From Pseudomonadota bacterium (GTDB taxonomy: Bacteria > Pseudomonadota > Gammaproteobacteria > Steroidobacterales > Woeseiaceae), in assembly GCA_022563255.1 (NCBI GenBank), contig JADFNS010000007.1, forward strand, positions 1 to 64,000: 64,000 nt of DNA, written 5' to 3'. Positions within the stretch are counted from its first letter, which is position 1, and every line of letters starts with the position of its first letter. Positions 45,081 to 54,323 of the stretch are shown here, one piece after another. Both the position numbers and the translations under genes were made by a program. The notes below the pieces were generated by a model, which saw nothing but the letters and a program-made list of their open reading frames with translations, searched no databases and was not told the origin of the DNA.

Positions 45081-47435
45081 ATGTCGAAGAATCTCGTCAT
45101 TGTCGAATCGCCCGCCAAGGCTAAGACAATCAGCAAATACCTGGGCAAGGACTTTGACGTTCTTGCGTCCTACGGTCATGTTCGCGACCTGGTACCCAAG
45201 GAAGGAGCCGTCGATCCGGACAACCAGTTCGCGATGAAATATCAGATCATCAAACGCAACGAAAAACACGTCAACGCCATTGTCAAAGCGCTTAAGAACG
45301 CCGACGCCCTGTACCTCGCAACTGATCCGGATCGCGAGGGTGAAGCGATCTCGTGGCACCTGGTTGAACTGCTCAAAGAAAAAGGCGTACTCAAAAACAA
45401 GGCCGTGCACCGCGTGGTCTTCCACGAAATTACCAAAAAGGCCGTGCAGGACGCTGTTGATAACCCGCGCGATATTTCCAGCGATCTCGTTGGCGCGCAG
45501 CAAGCGCGCCGCGCACTCGACTACCTGGTGGGGTTCAACCTCTCGCCGTTGCTCTGGAAAAAGATTCAGCGCGGCCTGTCCGCAGGCCGGGTCCAGAGTC
45601 CGGCTCTGCGCATGATCGTGGAGCGCGAACTTGAGATCGAAGCTTTCAACGCGCGCGAGTACTGGTCGATAGAGGCCGATATCAGCAAAAACGATCAGGT
45701 CTTCGTCTCGCGCCTGATCCGTTATAAGGGCGAGAAGGTCGAACAATTCAGTTTCGAAAATGAAACGGCCGCTCGCGAAGTCGAAACAACCCTGCTGGAT
45801 GCAGCCCAGGGCGAATTGCATGTCGCGAGCGTCACCAGGAAGCAACGTCGCCGCAATCCCGCAGCGCCGTTTACCACCTCGACACTGCAGCAAGAAGCCT
45901 CTCGCAAACTGGGCTTTAACACGCAACGCACGATGCGCGTGGCGCAAAAGCTCTATGAGGGTGTTGCGCTGCCAGGTGAAGATAGCGTCGGACTGATCAC
46001 TTACATGCGTACCGATTCGGTCGTCCTTGCCGAGGTGGCAATTAGCGAAATTCGCGACCTTATCGCAGAGCGCTATGGCGCGCACAACGTTCCCGATGCG
46101 CCGCGCCAGTTCAAGACCAAGTCCAAGAACGCGCAGGAAGCCCACGAGGCCATACGCCCGACGTCTGCCGCACGAACTCCCGCAGACTTCCGGACCGTGC
46201 TCGATGACGATCAGTTCAAGCTGTACTCATTGATCTGGAAGCGCACCATAGCCTGCCAAATGGTACCGGCCGTGTTCGATACCGTCGCCATAGAAATGAC
46301 GATTGGTGGCGAAGAAAGCGGCCACCGCATGCGCGCCAATGGCTCGGTGCTGGTCGAACCGGGATTCATAGCCGTATACCAGGAAGGCAAAGACGACGCC
46401 GAAGACGACGAAGGCGATCGCTTGCTGCCGGAAATCGAAGAGGGCGACACGATAAAGCTCGACGAATTACGACCTGAACAGCATTTCACGGAACCGCCAC
46501 CGCGATTCACCGAAGCGAGCCTGGTCAAGACGCTCGAAGAGTACGGCATTGGTCGCCCTTCGACCTATGCCAGCATCATCGCGACATTGCAAAATCGTGA
46601 GTACGTCGAGATGGACGCCAAGCGCTTTATTCCGACTGACATCGGCCGCATCGTCATCGGCTTTCTGACCGAACATTTTAAACAATATGTTGACTACGAC
46701 TTCACGGCGAAGCTCGAAGACGACCTCGACGCTGTTTCACTGGGTGAAAAAGACTGGGTGCCCCTGCTCGATAATTTTTGGCGGCCCTTTCACAAACTCT
46801 GTGTTGAGAAAGAAGCCTCTGTCACTCGTGAACAGGTTGCGCAGGCGCGCGACCTGGGTACGGACCCCAAAAGCGGCAAGCCCGTGACAGTGCGCATGGG
46901 CCGCTATGGCCCGTTTGTGCAAATTGGCACCAAGGACGATGAAGAGAAGCCCAAATTCGCGGGCCTGCGTCCTGACCAGAAAATGAACGACATCGACCTC
47001 GAAACCGCGATGGAGTTGTTCAAGTTGCCGCGCAAGTTGGGCGAAACCGCCGACGGTCTGCCGGTATCGGCGAGCGTCGGACGCTTCGGGCCTTACGTTC
47101 GATACGGAGACAAATACGTTTCCCTCAAAGACGACGATCCCTATACGATCGAACTCCCCCGAGCGCTGAAGCTGATCGAGGAAAAGAAAATTATTGATGC
47201 AAACCGCATCATTCAGGACTTCGAGGAACAGGGAATTCAGGTTCTTAACGGACGCTACGGACCTTACATTACCGACAAGACCAAGAACGCGCGCGTTCCC
47301 AAAGATCGCGAACCCAAATCTTTAACACTCGAAGAATGTGTTGAGCTTTTGGCGGCGGCGCCAGCACGCGGTCGTCGCGGCAAGAAAAAAACGAAAGCGA
47401 CGAAGAAAAAGGCTGCAAAAAAGATAAAAGGCTGA
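45081..47435 (+). CDS. topA: DNA topoisomerase I
   Basis: A 784-residue type IA topoisomerase that relaxes negative supercoils. The Toprim domain has LVIVESPAKAKTISKYLG and ATDPDREGEAISWHL; the active-site tyrosine is in LITYMRTDS near residue 310; FTTSTLQQEASRKLGF, EAHEAIRPTS and IGRPSTYASII also match. The C-terminus lacks the four-cysteine zinc fingers of E. coli TopA and instead has repeats such as VRMGRYGPFVQIG, ASVGRFGPYVRYG and NGRYGPYI (Topo_C_Rpt), then a lysine-rich tail. Confidence 0.97.
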   Translation: MSKNLVIVESPAKAKTISKYLGKDFDVLASYGHVRDLVPKEGAVDPDNQFAMKYQIIKRNEKHVNAIVKALKNADALYLATDPDREGEAISWHLVELLKEKGVLKNKAVHRVVFHEITKKAVQDAVDNPRDISSDLVGAQQARRALDYLVGFNLSPLLWKKIQRGLSAGRVQSPALRMIVERELEIEAFNAREYWSIEADISKNDQVFVSRLIRYKGEKVEQFSFENETAAREVETTLLDAAQGELHVASVTRKQRRRNPAAPFTTSTLQQEASRKLGFNTQRTMRVAQKLYEGVALPGEDSVGLITYMRTDSVVLAEVAISEIRDLIAERYGAHNVPDAPRQFKTKSKNAQEAHEAIRPTSAARTPADFRTVLDDDQFKLYSLIWKRTIACQMVPAVFDTVAIEMTIGGEESGHRMRANGSVLVEPGFIAVYQEGKDDAEDDEGDRLLPEIEEGDTIKLDELRPEQHFTEPPPRFTEASLVKTLEEYGIGRPSTYASIIATLQNREYVEMDAKRFIPTDIGRIVIGFLTEHFKQYVDYDFTAKLEDDLDAVSLGEKDWVPLLDNFWRPFHKLCVEKEASVTREQVAQARDLGTDPKSGKPVTVRMGRYGPFVQIGTKDDEEKPKFAGLRPDQKMNDIDLETAMELFKLPRKLGETADGLPVSASVGRFGPYVRYGDKYVSLKDDDPYTIELPRALKLIEEKKIIDANRIIQDFEEQGIQVLNGRYGPYITDKTKNARVPKDREPKSLTLEECVELLAAAPARGRRGKKKTKATKKKAAKKIKG

Positions 47436-47444
47436 GGGTTGATA

Positions 47445-47990
47445 ATGATGTTCGTCGACCAGGCCGCCGCAATCCTGCTTCGCGGCGGCGTCATTGCGTA
47501 TCCGACTGAGGGCGTGTTCGGTCTCGGCTGCCTTCCCGACAGGCTGGACGCGATTCAGCGGCTGCTGCGAATCAAGAATCGCGATCCGGCAAAGGGCTTG
47601 ATCCTGATTGCGGCGGACGCGTCACAACTCGATGGCTGGATCGCCTTACCCGCTGGCCGGTCATTGCCGACGCCGGATCCGCTAACTCCCATTACCTGGG
47701 TTGTGCCGCCAGACGACAAAGTTGCGGCGATCGTGCGCGGAAACAACGACGGCGTCGCCGTTCGCTTGACAACCAACCCGGTAGCGATATCACTTTGCAA
47801 TAAGGTCGGCTCTCCACTGATATCAACAAGCGCCAATCTCAGTGGCCAACCGGTCGCCCGCAACCCGCTCATACTGCGCCGTCAATTCGCAAGCCTAGTA
47901 GACTATGTCGTACCCGGCGAGTGCGGACCCTCTTCGGGACCGTCGGAAATCCGCGACTTGTTGACCGGAAAAATACTACGACCACGCTGA
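47445..47990 (+). CDS. tsaC: Threonylcarbamoyl-AMP synthase TsaC
   Basis: A 181-residue Sua5/YciO/YrdC protein that makes L-threonylcarbamoyl-AMP for the t6A37 modification of tRNA. Motifs: [60 protein letters not shown] and [14 protein letters not shown]. The start is at 47445 or the next codon, with GAGGG upstream. It follows topA closely and precedes hemF by only 2 bases, a common order in Gammaproteobacteria. Confidence 0.93.
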   Translation: MMFVDQAAAILLRGGVIAYPTEGVFGLGCLPDRLDAIQRLLRIKNRDPAKGLILIAADASQLDGWIALPAGRSLPTPDPLTPITWVVPPDDKVAAIVRGNNDGVAVRLTTNPVAISLCNKVGSPLISTSANLSGQPVARNPLILRRQFASLVDYVVPGECGPSSGPSEIRDLLTGKILRPR

Positions 47991-47992
47991 CT

Positions 47993-48901
47993 ATGAGCAA
48001 CATCGATCAGATTAAGGAATACTTGCTGGCCTTGCAGAATCGCATTACGGCGGAACTGGAGCAGCTCGATGGCGGCGCCGTGTTTGTGCGCGATACCTGG
48101 GAGCGATCCGGTGGTGGCGGCGGCGAAAGTCGGGTGCTGTCGGGCGGCGGAATTTTCGAGCAGGCTGGCGTGGGATTTTCCCATGTATTTGGCAAAGAGA
48201 TGCCGGCGTCTGCTACCAGGACGCGACCGGAACTCGTTGGCAAAAGTTTTCAGGCCATAGGCGTCTCGCTCGTCCTGCACCCACAGAACCCCTACGTCCC
48301 GACCGCGCATGCGAATTTTCGTTTTTTCAGCGCCGGCGAGAAAAATCCAGTCTCGTGGTTCGGCGGCGGCTTCGACCTGACCCCCTACTATGCGTTCCGC
48401 GAAGATGTCGTGCACTGGCACTCGGTCGCGAAGGCGGCTTGCGATCCGTTCGGCGCAGAACTCTATCCGCGCTACAAGAAGTGGTGCGACGATTATTTTT
48501 ACCTGCCGCATCGCGGCGAAACACGTGGCGTTGGCGGTCTGTTCTTTGACGACGTCAACGAGCGGGGTTTCGACGAAAGCTTTGCGTTCGTGCGATCCGT
48601 CGGTGACTGTTTTCTCGATGCCTACAAGCCAATCGTGAAAAAACGCGCCAGCCACCCGTACGGCGACAGGCAACGTAACTTTCAGCTGTATCGACGCGGC
48701 CGCTACGTCGAGTTCAATCTGCTTTATGACCGCGGCACGATGTTCGGACTGCAGTCGGGTGGTCGCACCGAGTCCATCCTGATGTCGCTGCCGCCACAGG
48801 TGCGCTGGGAGTACAATTGGCAACCGGAACATGGCTCGCCGGAAGAAAAACTGTACAGCGACTACCTGCGGCCACGCGACTGGCTTGGAGATGCCGGATG
48901 A
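47993..48901 (+). CDS. hemF: Oxygen-dependent coproporphyrinogen III oxidase
   Basis: A 302-residue enzyme starting at the ATG at 47993 ([18 protein letters not shown]). It decarboxylates coproporphyrinogen III to protoporphyrinogen IX using O2. Motifs: [61 protein letters not shown] and [31 protein letters not shown]. Its presence points to aerobic haem synthesis. The last four bases overlap a VOC gene (ATGA). Confidence 0.97.
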   Translation: MSNIDQIKEYLLALQNRITAELEQLDGGAVFVRDTWERSGGGGGESRVLSGGGIFEQAGVGFSHVFGKEMPASATRTRPELVGKSFQAIGVSLVLHPQNPYVPTAHANFRFFSAGEKNPVSWFGGGFDLTPYYAFREDVVHWHSVAKAACDPFGAELYPRYKKWCDDYFYLPHRGETRGVGGLFFDDVNERGFDESFAFVRSVGDCFLDAYKPIVKKRASHPYGDRQRNFQLYRRGRYVEFNLLYDRGTMFGLQSGGRTESILMSLPPQVRWEYNWQPEHGSPEEKLYSDYLRPRDWLGDAG

Positions 48902-49323
48902 CGGACACCCTCTGCCCGTTCCACCTGGCGCTGCCGGTGAACGATCTCGCAGCAGCCGAGATTTTTTATTGTGGCTTGCTGGGCTGCGAAAAAGGTCGCG
49001 CTACATCGCGCTGGCTTGACCTCAATTTCTTTGGCCACCAGGTAACATTGCACCTGGTTGAAGGAGACGATGACAATCCTGTAACGAATACGGTGGACGG
49101 CGACGCCGTGCCTGCACGCCACTTCGGCGTCATTCTGAATATGGACGACTGGCAGGCGCTAGCTGATCATCTGCGGGACGCGGACGGTAATTTTCTGCTT
49201 TCGCCCAAGATCCGATTCGAAGGGGAAATCGGTGAGCAAGCTACATTTTTTATTCGCGACCCCAGCGGCAACGCGCTTGAATTCAAGAGTTTCGCCGATT
49301 CGGAGCAATTGTTCGCAACCTGA
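48898..49323 (+). CDS. Single-domain VOC (glyoxalase-fold) protein
   Basis: A 141-residue protein beginning at the ATG that overlaps the hemF stop. The VOC fold shows in [65 protein letters not shown] and [17 protein letters not shown], with metal-ligand His and Glu positions of the family. The substrate is unknown. Translational coupling to hemF suggests related expression. Confidence 0.87.
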   Translation: MTDTLCPFHLALPVNDLAAAEIFYCGLLGCEKGRATSRWLDLNFFGHQVTLHLVEGDDDNPVTNTVDGDAVPARHFGVILNMDDWQALADHLRDADGNFLLSPKIRFEGEIGEQATFFIRDPSGNALEFKSFADSEQLFAT

Positions 49324-49404
49324 GAACGTCCGGACGCGACAGGCGTTCTCTTTTGGCTATCCCGGTGGTAACGTCAATTGCACTGAGGCCCGTGGCGAGG
49401 AACT

Positions 49405-49965
49405 ATGTCCTGGATAGAAGAAATAGAAGTCAGCGAGGCTGAAGGCAAGCTAGCTGCAACCTACGCTGCACTGATTAAACAGCGGGGGAAAGTCTCAAAC
49501 ATTCTCAAGGTTCACAGTCTGAACCCCGACGCGATGGGAGACCATCTCGATTTTTACATGACCATCATGTTCGGCAAGTCGGGGCTGAGCCGGGCGGAAC
49601 GCGAAGCTATCGCCGTAGTCGTTTCGGCAAGTAACGAATGTGCGTACTGCGTAAGTCACCATGAGGAGGCGTTACGACGCTACATTAAAGACGATACTAC
49701 GATCAGTCTTTTGACGTCAGCCGACGGCCTGGAAAGACTGGAGCCGCGACTAAGTGACATCGTTCGCCATGCTGAAAAGCTGACAACAGCGCCCGGGGCC
49801 ATGACCGAGACCGACCTCGGCGAGCTGCGATCTGCGGGACTCTCCGACAAGGACATTCTCGACCTCACGCTGATCGTCGGTTATTTCAACTTCGTCAATC
49901 GAGTCGCATTGGGGCTGGGTGTCACCTTCAGCGAGGAAGAATTAAGTGGCTATAAAGACGACTAG
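49405..49965 (+). CDS. AhpD-family peroxidase-related protein
   Basis: A 186-residue carboxymuconolactone decarboxylase/AhpD-like protein of the 'peroxidase-related enzyme' type. The redox motif CAYCVSHHEEALRR has Cys79, Cys82 and His86; LSRAEREAIAVVVSASN precedes it. Such proteins reduce peroxides through the Cys pair. GGCGAGGAA precedes the ATG. Its 3' end overlaps the start of the S8 protease gene by 20 bases, an odd pairing of a cytoplasmic antioxidant with an exported protease. Confidence 0.88.
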   Translation: MSWIEEIEVSEAEGKLAATYAALIKQRGKVSNILKVHSLNPDAMGDHLDFYMTIMFGKSGLSRAEREAIAVVVSASNECAYCVSHHEEALRRYIKDDTTISLLTSADGLERLEPRLSDIVRHAEKLTTAPGAMTETDLGELRSAGLSDKDILDLTLIVGYFNFVNRVALGLGVTFSEEELSGYKDD

Positions 49966-52900
49966 ACTCATCGTCGCGTTGCTTTGCAGCTTGCTCCTGA
50001 TACCGATCACGGCCGCCGCACAAGATGAACCTGCTATTAAGAGCGCGGGAAACCTGGCGCTGCCTGCCGCACCAGATTCGGCCACGTCAAAAGTCTATAT
50101 CGTGCAACTGCGTTCCCCATCTGCAGCTGAATATCACGCATCGACGTCGAAATCGACTGTAGCGGCGGCATCCATCGCTCCCAATAACAAACGCCCTGCG
50201 CGCTTTGAAAAGAACAGCGCCGCTATTCAGGCCTATACGGCGAAACTCGAAGACGAACAGCAGCAAGTACTCCGCAAGATTGGCCCCAATACCCGTGAAA
50301 TCTACAGCTACAAGTACAGTCTGAACGGTTTCGCCGTGCGCATGAGCGTCGCTCAGGCGCAAAAACTTGAAACCCTTCCCGAGGTCCTCAATGTCTGGGA
50401 GGACGAAATCCGACCTCTCGCAACAAGACAGAGTGCAATTTTTCTCGGCTTGTTTGACCGTGAAACCGGCCTGCGCGCCAAGCACGAATTCGACGGAGAC
50501 GGCCTGGTTATCGCCTTCATCGACAGCGGCGTGGCGCCGGAGCACCCTGCCTTGCAAGACACGCGCGCAGCGGACAGACCGCGTGTTTGCCGCAGCAATT
50601 GGGCGAAGACCTCGCTGCTCGGGCGTTGGCTTTGTCATCGCTTTGACAAACTTGCCGACGTGCAGGTGTTCGCTGCACCAGACAACTGGAACGGTGCGTG
50701 CGAGACGGGTGAAGAATTCGACGAGTCGCTGTGCAATAACAAATTGATCGGCGCCCGCTGGTTCATCGACGGTGCGCTGGAAACCGGTCCAATTGATGTC
50801 GGCGAATATCGTTCACCGCGGGACGCCGACGGCCACGGCACTCACACAGCGACGACGGCTGCCGGCAATCGCACCAGTGCGTCGATATTCGGTACGTTGA
50901 TCGGCGACGTTGAAGGCATGGCGCCAAAGGCAAGAGTCGCCGTCTACAAGGCCTGCTGGCTGCGCCCCAACAAATCGCGTGCCAGCTGCAACACGTCGGA
51001 CCTCGCCCGCGCGATCGACAGCGCCGTCGCCGATGGCGTCGATATCATCAACTACTCGGTCGGTAGCTCGATGACCGGCGTCACGGCGCCCGACGATATC
51101 GCGCTGCTCGCCGCAACCAAGGCGGGCATTATCGCCGTTGTCGCTGCGGGCAACGAGGGCCCTAATCTTGCGACCATCGGCTCGCCCGCAGGCGGTCCCT
51201 GGGTGATCACTGTCGCTGCATCAAGCCGAGACGGCGACTCTTCGGTGGAAGCGATGCAGGTATCAACGCCACCGTCCATCGCGGGAAAATATGCGACCAA
51301 AGAGGCCTTGTTTTCGACGCCCCTGCAGGATGTCGATCCGATAGAAGGCACATTGGTGCTTGTCGACGACAGCGACAGCAGCTTGCCCAACGGATCGCCC
51401 GGTGTTACGTCGGACGGCTGCCAGCCCCTGACGAATGGCGCGGACGTTTCCGGCGCCATCGCCCTGCTGCAAAGATCGGGTTGTCTGTTCACCGACATGG
51501 TAAGGAACGCCGAAGACGCCGGCGCAGTTGCTGCCCTGGTTTACAACATTGCCGGCGAGCCGATTGTCATGTTCGGGGAAGACGGGCTTGTCGGCATCCC
51601 GGCCCTCATGATCGGCCAGGCGGACGCCAACCTGATCCTGGCGGAGATGGATGCAGGTAACGAAGTGACCGTCGTCCTCGAGAAAAGCTTTTTGTTGACC
51701 ACAGCCGACACGGGCAACGTCATGGCCGGCTTCTCGGCCCGCGGTCCCGGGCCAGTCCCTGACATTCTCAAGCCGGATGTCACGGCGCCGGGCATTAATA
51801 TTATTGCCGGCTTCACGCCGGATGCGGCGAACGCCACGCCCGGGGAGAACTTCGCGTATTTGAGTGGCACGTCGATGTCAACGCCGCACGTCGCCGGCGT
51901 CGCTGCCCTCCTGCGCCAGGCCCATCCTGACTGGTCGCCTGCCGCCATCAAATCAGCATTAATGACCAGCGCGCGGCAAGACTTGCAATTGCCAGACAAT
52001 CTCGCCGCGGCGAATCCGTTCGACTACGGGGCCGGGCACATCGTGCCGAACGATGCGCTATCTCCCGGTCTTGTATACGAGGTCAGCGACGATGCCTACG
52101 ACGCGTTTTCCTGCGGAACCGCTTCGCCTGCCGTCACCCAGGAACGCTGCGACCAACTCAGCGCCGCGGGCTTTTCGTTCTTTGCCCGCGACCTCAACCA
52201 AGCTACGATCTCGGTCTCAAGACTGGCGAGCCAGCAGAAGGTGACTCGCCAGGTGACCAATGTCAGCGCCGACGCTGAGTCATACACGGTCACGGTCACG
52301 CCGCCGCCCGGAATCAGCGTGGCCGTGTTCCCTCCGAGTATCAGCGTCGGCCCAGGAGAGTCAGTAAGCTATGAGGTCACGCTCACCTACGAGTCGGGGC
52401 CGCTGGATCTTTGGCGCTTCGGCTCACTGACATGGTCCAGCGACGAACATGACGTTGTCAGCACCGTGGCGGTCAAGCCCACATCGATCACTGCACCCAT
52501 CGAAATCGTATCTTTCGGCGGCACAGGGAGCGAGACGTTTGCCGTCGAATTCGGCTACAACGGCAGCTACGACCTGGGCGTACACGGCCTCAATTTACCG
52601 CTCATCCAGGAGCGGATGGTCGACAACGACCCGACCAAGACATTCACTCGTCGCACGATGAACGGCGTGACTGAGCACGTGCTCATCGTGCCGCGGGATC
52701 AGCTATTCCTGCGCTTCTCGCTGTTCGACGCATTGACCGATGGCGATGACGATCTGGATATGTACGTGTACTACTGCGGACTGGATGGTAGTTCGTGCGA
52801 CGAAATCGGCCAAAGTGGCGAGCCTACGTCACAGGAGCAATTCAACCTTTATCGGCCCGCACCGGGTGTATACGGCGTGTATATCCATGGCTTCGAAACG

Positions 52901-53137
52901 GATCAAATCAGTGGCGGCCCGGGCGCCGTTTACAGCCTGCTCGCCTGGTCCATCGGCAACATCGACGATCAGGGCAACATGAGCGCCACCGGCCCATCCT
53001 TTGTTAACGCGGGCACTACGGCTGACGTCACCGTGACTTGGTCGGGGTTGCTGTCCAATACCATTTACCTGGGTGGCATCTCGCACATTACGCCGCAGGG
53101 CGTATCAGCGCTGACGATAATCACAATCGGTAACTGA
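49946..53137 (+). CDS. Large exported subtilisin-like (S8) serine protease with PA domain
   Basis: A 1063-residue protein starting at GTG after GAGGAAGAA. A signal peptide (LIVALLCSLLLIPITAAAQ) and I9-type propeptide (about 45-150) precede the catalytic domain. The triad is Asp in IAFIDSGVAPEHPAL near 193, His in GHGTHTATTAAGN near 296 and Ser in LSGTSMSTPHVAGVAALL near 643. A PA insert lies between His and Ser at about 440-570. A fibronectin-like domain (about 750-850) and a beta-rich C-terminal domain with acidic DGDDDLDMYVYYCG follow. The layout is that of plant-type and marine bacterial subtilases acting outside the cell. Confidence 0.93.
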   Translation: MAIKTTRLIVALLCSLLLIPITAAAQDEPAIKSAGNLALPAAPDSATSKVYIVQLRSPSAAEYHASTSKSTVAAASIAPNNKRPARFEKNSAAIQAYTAKLEDEQQQVLRKIGPNTREIYSYKYSLNGFAVRMSVAQAQKLETLPEVLNVWEDEIRPLATRQSAIFLGLFDRETGLRAKHEFDGDGLVIAFIDSGVAPEHPALQDTRAADRPRVCRSNWAKTSLLGRWLCHRFDKLADVQVFAAPDNWNGACETGEEFDESLCNNKLIGARWFIDGALETGPIDVGEYRSPRDADGHGTHTATTAAGNRTSASIFGTLIGDVEGMAPKARVAVYKACWLRPNKSRASCNTSDLARAIDSAVADGVDIINYSVGSSMTGVTAPDDIALLAATKAGIIAVVAAGNEGPNLATIGSPAGGPWVITVAASSRDGDSSVEAMQVSTPPSIAGKYATKEALFSTPLQDVDPIEGTLVLVDDSDSSLPNGSPGVTSDGCQPLTNGADVSGAIALLQRSGCLFTDMVRNAEDAGAVAALVYNIAGEPIVMFGEDGLVGIPALMIGQADANLILAEMDAGNEVTVVLEKSFLLTTADTGNVMAGFSARGPGPVPDILKPDVTAPGINIIAGFTPDAANATPGENFAYLSGTSMSTPHVAGVAALLRQAHPDWSPAAIKSALMTSARQDLQLPDNLAAANPFDYGAGHIVPNDALSPGLVYEVSDDAYDAFSCGTASPAVTQERCDQLSAAGFSFFARDLNQATISVSRLASQQKVTRQVTNVSADAESYTVTVTPPPGISVAVFPPSISVGPGESVSYEVTLTYESGPLDLWRFGSLTWSSDEHDVVSTVAVKPTSITAPIEIVSFGGTGSETFAVEFGYNGSYDLGVHGLNLPLIQERMVDNDPTKTFTRRTMNGVTEHVLIVPRDQLFLRFSLFDALTDGDDDLDMYVYYCGLDGSSCDEIGQSGEPTSQEQFNLYRPAPGVYGVYIHGFETDQISGGPGAVYSLLAWSIGNIDDQGNMSATGPSFVNAGTTADVTVTWSGLLSNTIYLGGISHITPQGVSALTIITIGN

Positions 53138-53143
53138 ACGCGA

Positions 53144-53737
53144 TCAGGGCTTCGACGCCGCCAGTTTTTTGCATGGCTGGTGACGAAAACATCCGATGAC
53201 GTGATCATTGACCATGCCGGTCGCCTGCATATGCGCGTACATGATCGTGCTGCCCACGAACTTGAAGCCGCGCTTTTTCAGGTCTTTGCTGAGCGCATCC
53301 GACTCCGCGGATGTCGCAGGCACGTCGCCGTCTTGTCGCAAATTCGTCTGGATCGGAGTACCGCCCACGAAACCCCAGATGTATTCGGAGAAGCTGCCAA
53401 ATTCCTTCTGTACCTTGAGAAAAGCCTTCGCGTTCGTCACGGTTGACTGAACTTTAAGTCGATTTCTCACGATTGCGGGATCCTGCAAAAGTTTTTCGAT
53501 GCGCTTGTCTGTAATTCGAGCAACTTTCACGACCTCGAAATTGGCGAATGCACGCCGATAACCTTCTCGTTTGTTGAGGATCGTCGACCAGCTAAGTCCG
53601 GCCTGCGCCCCCTCCAGAACAAGGAACTCGAATTGCACCTGGTCGTCCCATACCGGCACGCCCCACTCCCGGTCGTGGTATTCAATATAGGCAAGACTGA
53701 CGCCTTCGGCCCATGTACAACGCGTTACCTTCCCCAT
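53144..53737 (-). CDS. tag: 3-methyladenine DNA glycosylase I
   Basis: A 197-residue protein starting at the ATG at 53737 (MGKVTRCTWAEGVSLAYIEYHDREWGVPVWDD). It excises 3-methyladenine from alkylated DNA. Tag signatures: FEFLVLEGAQAGLSWSTILNKREGYRRAFANF, the glutamate that contacts the base, and the zinc ligands near both ends (Cys in RCTW, His in EYHD, His and Cys in VNDHVIGCFRH). It is convergent with the protease gene. A terminator upstream separates it from the EGSCG-peptide gene. Confidence 0.94.
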   Translation of the reverse strand: MGKVTRCTWAEGVSLAYIEYHDREWGVPVWDDQVQFEFLVLEGAQAGLSWSTILNKREGYRRAFANFEVVKVARITDKRIEKLLQDPAIVRNRLKVQSTVTNAKAFLKVQKEFGSFSEYIWGFVGGTPIQTNLRQDGDVPATSAESDALSKDLKKRGFKFVGSTIMYAHMQATGMVNDHVIGCFRHQPCKKLAASKP

Positions 53738-53822
53738 CGTGTATTGCTCTTCATATTGTGCGACTTGCCAATGTAGCAGTACTGTTGTCACTTCTCATCG
53801 CACATATCTACAGAGCACGCAC

Positions 53823-53856
53823 AAAAAAGCCCGCGCAGATGCGCGGGCTCTTTTTT
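53823..53856. terminator. Bidirectional-looking rho-independent terminator
   Basis: Nine-base GC-rich arms AGCCCGCGC (53828-53836) and GCGCGGGCT (53841-53849) around AGAT. Six A precede it and six T follow after one C, so it can work on both strands. On the minus strand it ends the EGSCG-peptide transcript about 40 bases after its stop and insulates tag. Confidence 0.92.
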
Positions 53857-53887
53857 CTTCGATAGAAGTATTCGCTCGGCTTATAGC

Positions 53888-54262
53888 TTAAAGCATTCCA
53901 CCACAGCTACCTTCTCCATCGTCTTTCTTGTCGTCGCCACCGCAAGAACCTTCTGCGTCTTTCTTGTCAGCGCCGCAAGAACCTTCGCCGCAAGAACCTT
54001 CTGCGTCTTTCTTGTGGTCGCCGCCACAAGAACCTTCTCCGTCTTTCTTGTCGTCGCCGCCACAAGAACCTTCTCCGTCTTTCTTGTCGTCGCCGCCACA
54101 AGAACCTTCGCCCTCACCGAGCATGTAGCCCGCGCTCAGCGCCGACATTTGGAACGGGCTGTCGACGGAGGCCGCATTAACCGACCCGCCGATTGCGAAT
54201 GCTCCGGCCAGTGCAACACCAACAGCCAACGCAACAGGTTTTAGTAATTTCTTCTCTGACAT
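53888..54262 (-). CDS. HvfA/bufferin-like exported peptide with seven EGSCG motifs
   Basis: A 124-residue low-complexity protein. A signal peptide (LKPVALAVGVALAGAFAIGGSVNA) is followed by FQMSALSAGYMLGEG, the conserved lead-in of HvfA-type precursors. Seven EGSCG motifs follow, with cysteines at 55, 67, 79, 91, 96, 107 and 120, separated mostly by GDDKKDG spacers. In H. influenzae HvfA and related bufferins the cysteines of EGKCG repeats are modified by a DUF692/DUF2063 enzyme pair to bind copper. Neither enzyme gene lies in this window. AGGAGA precedes the ATG. It is the third gene after an ECF sigma and its anti-sigma. Confidence 0.9.
   Translation of the reverse strand: MSEKKLLKPVALAVGVALAGAFAIGGSVNAASVDSPFQMSALSAGYMLGEGEGSCGGDDKKDGEGSCGGDDKKDGEGSCGGDHKKDAEGSCGEGSCGADKKDAEGSCGGDDKKDDGEGSCGGML
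53921..54113 (-). repeat. Tandem near-identical 36-base coding repeats
   Basis: The EGSCG gene contains five or so copies of a roughly 36-base unit encoding GEGSCGGDDKKD, nearly identical at DNA level, plus one shortened unit (EGSCGEGSCGADKKDA). Such identity suggests recent expansion by slippage or unequal recombination, and the copy number probably varies between strains. Assembly from short reads could miscount it. Confidence 0.88.
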
Positions 54263-54323
54263 CTCTATTTTCTCCTACAGGTTTTTGCCCAAGACCGGGC
54301 GTTCGTTTCTCAACAAAAGAGCT

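Noticed and set aside
53928-54244. Plus-strand open frames across the EGSCG repeats
   Set aside because: They are mirror images of the repeated minus-strand codons, lack ribosome-binding sites and read as monotonous SFL/PQEPS strings.
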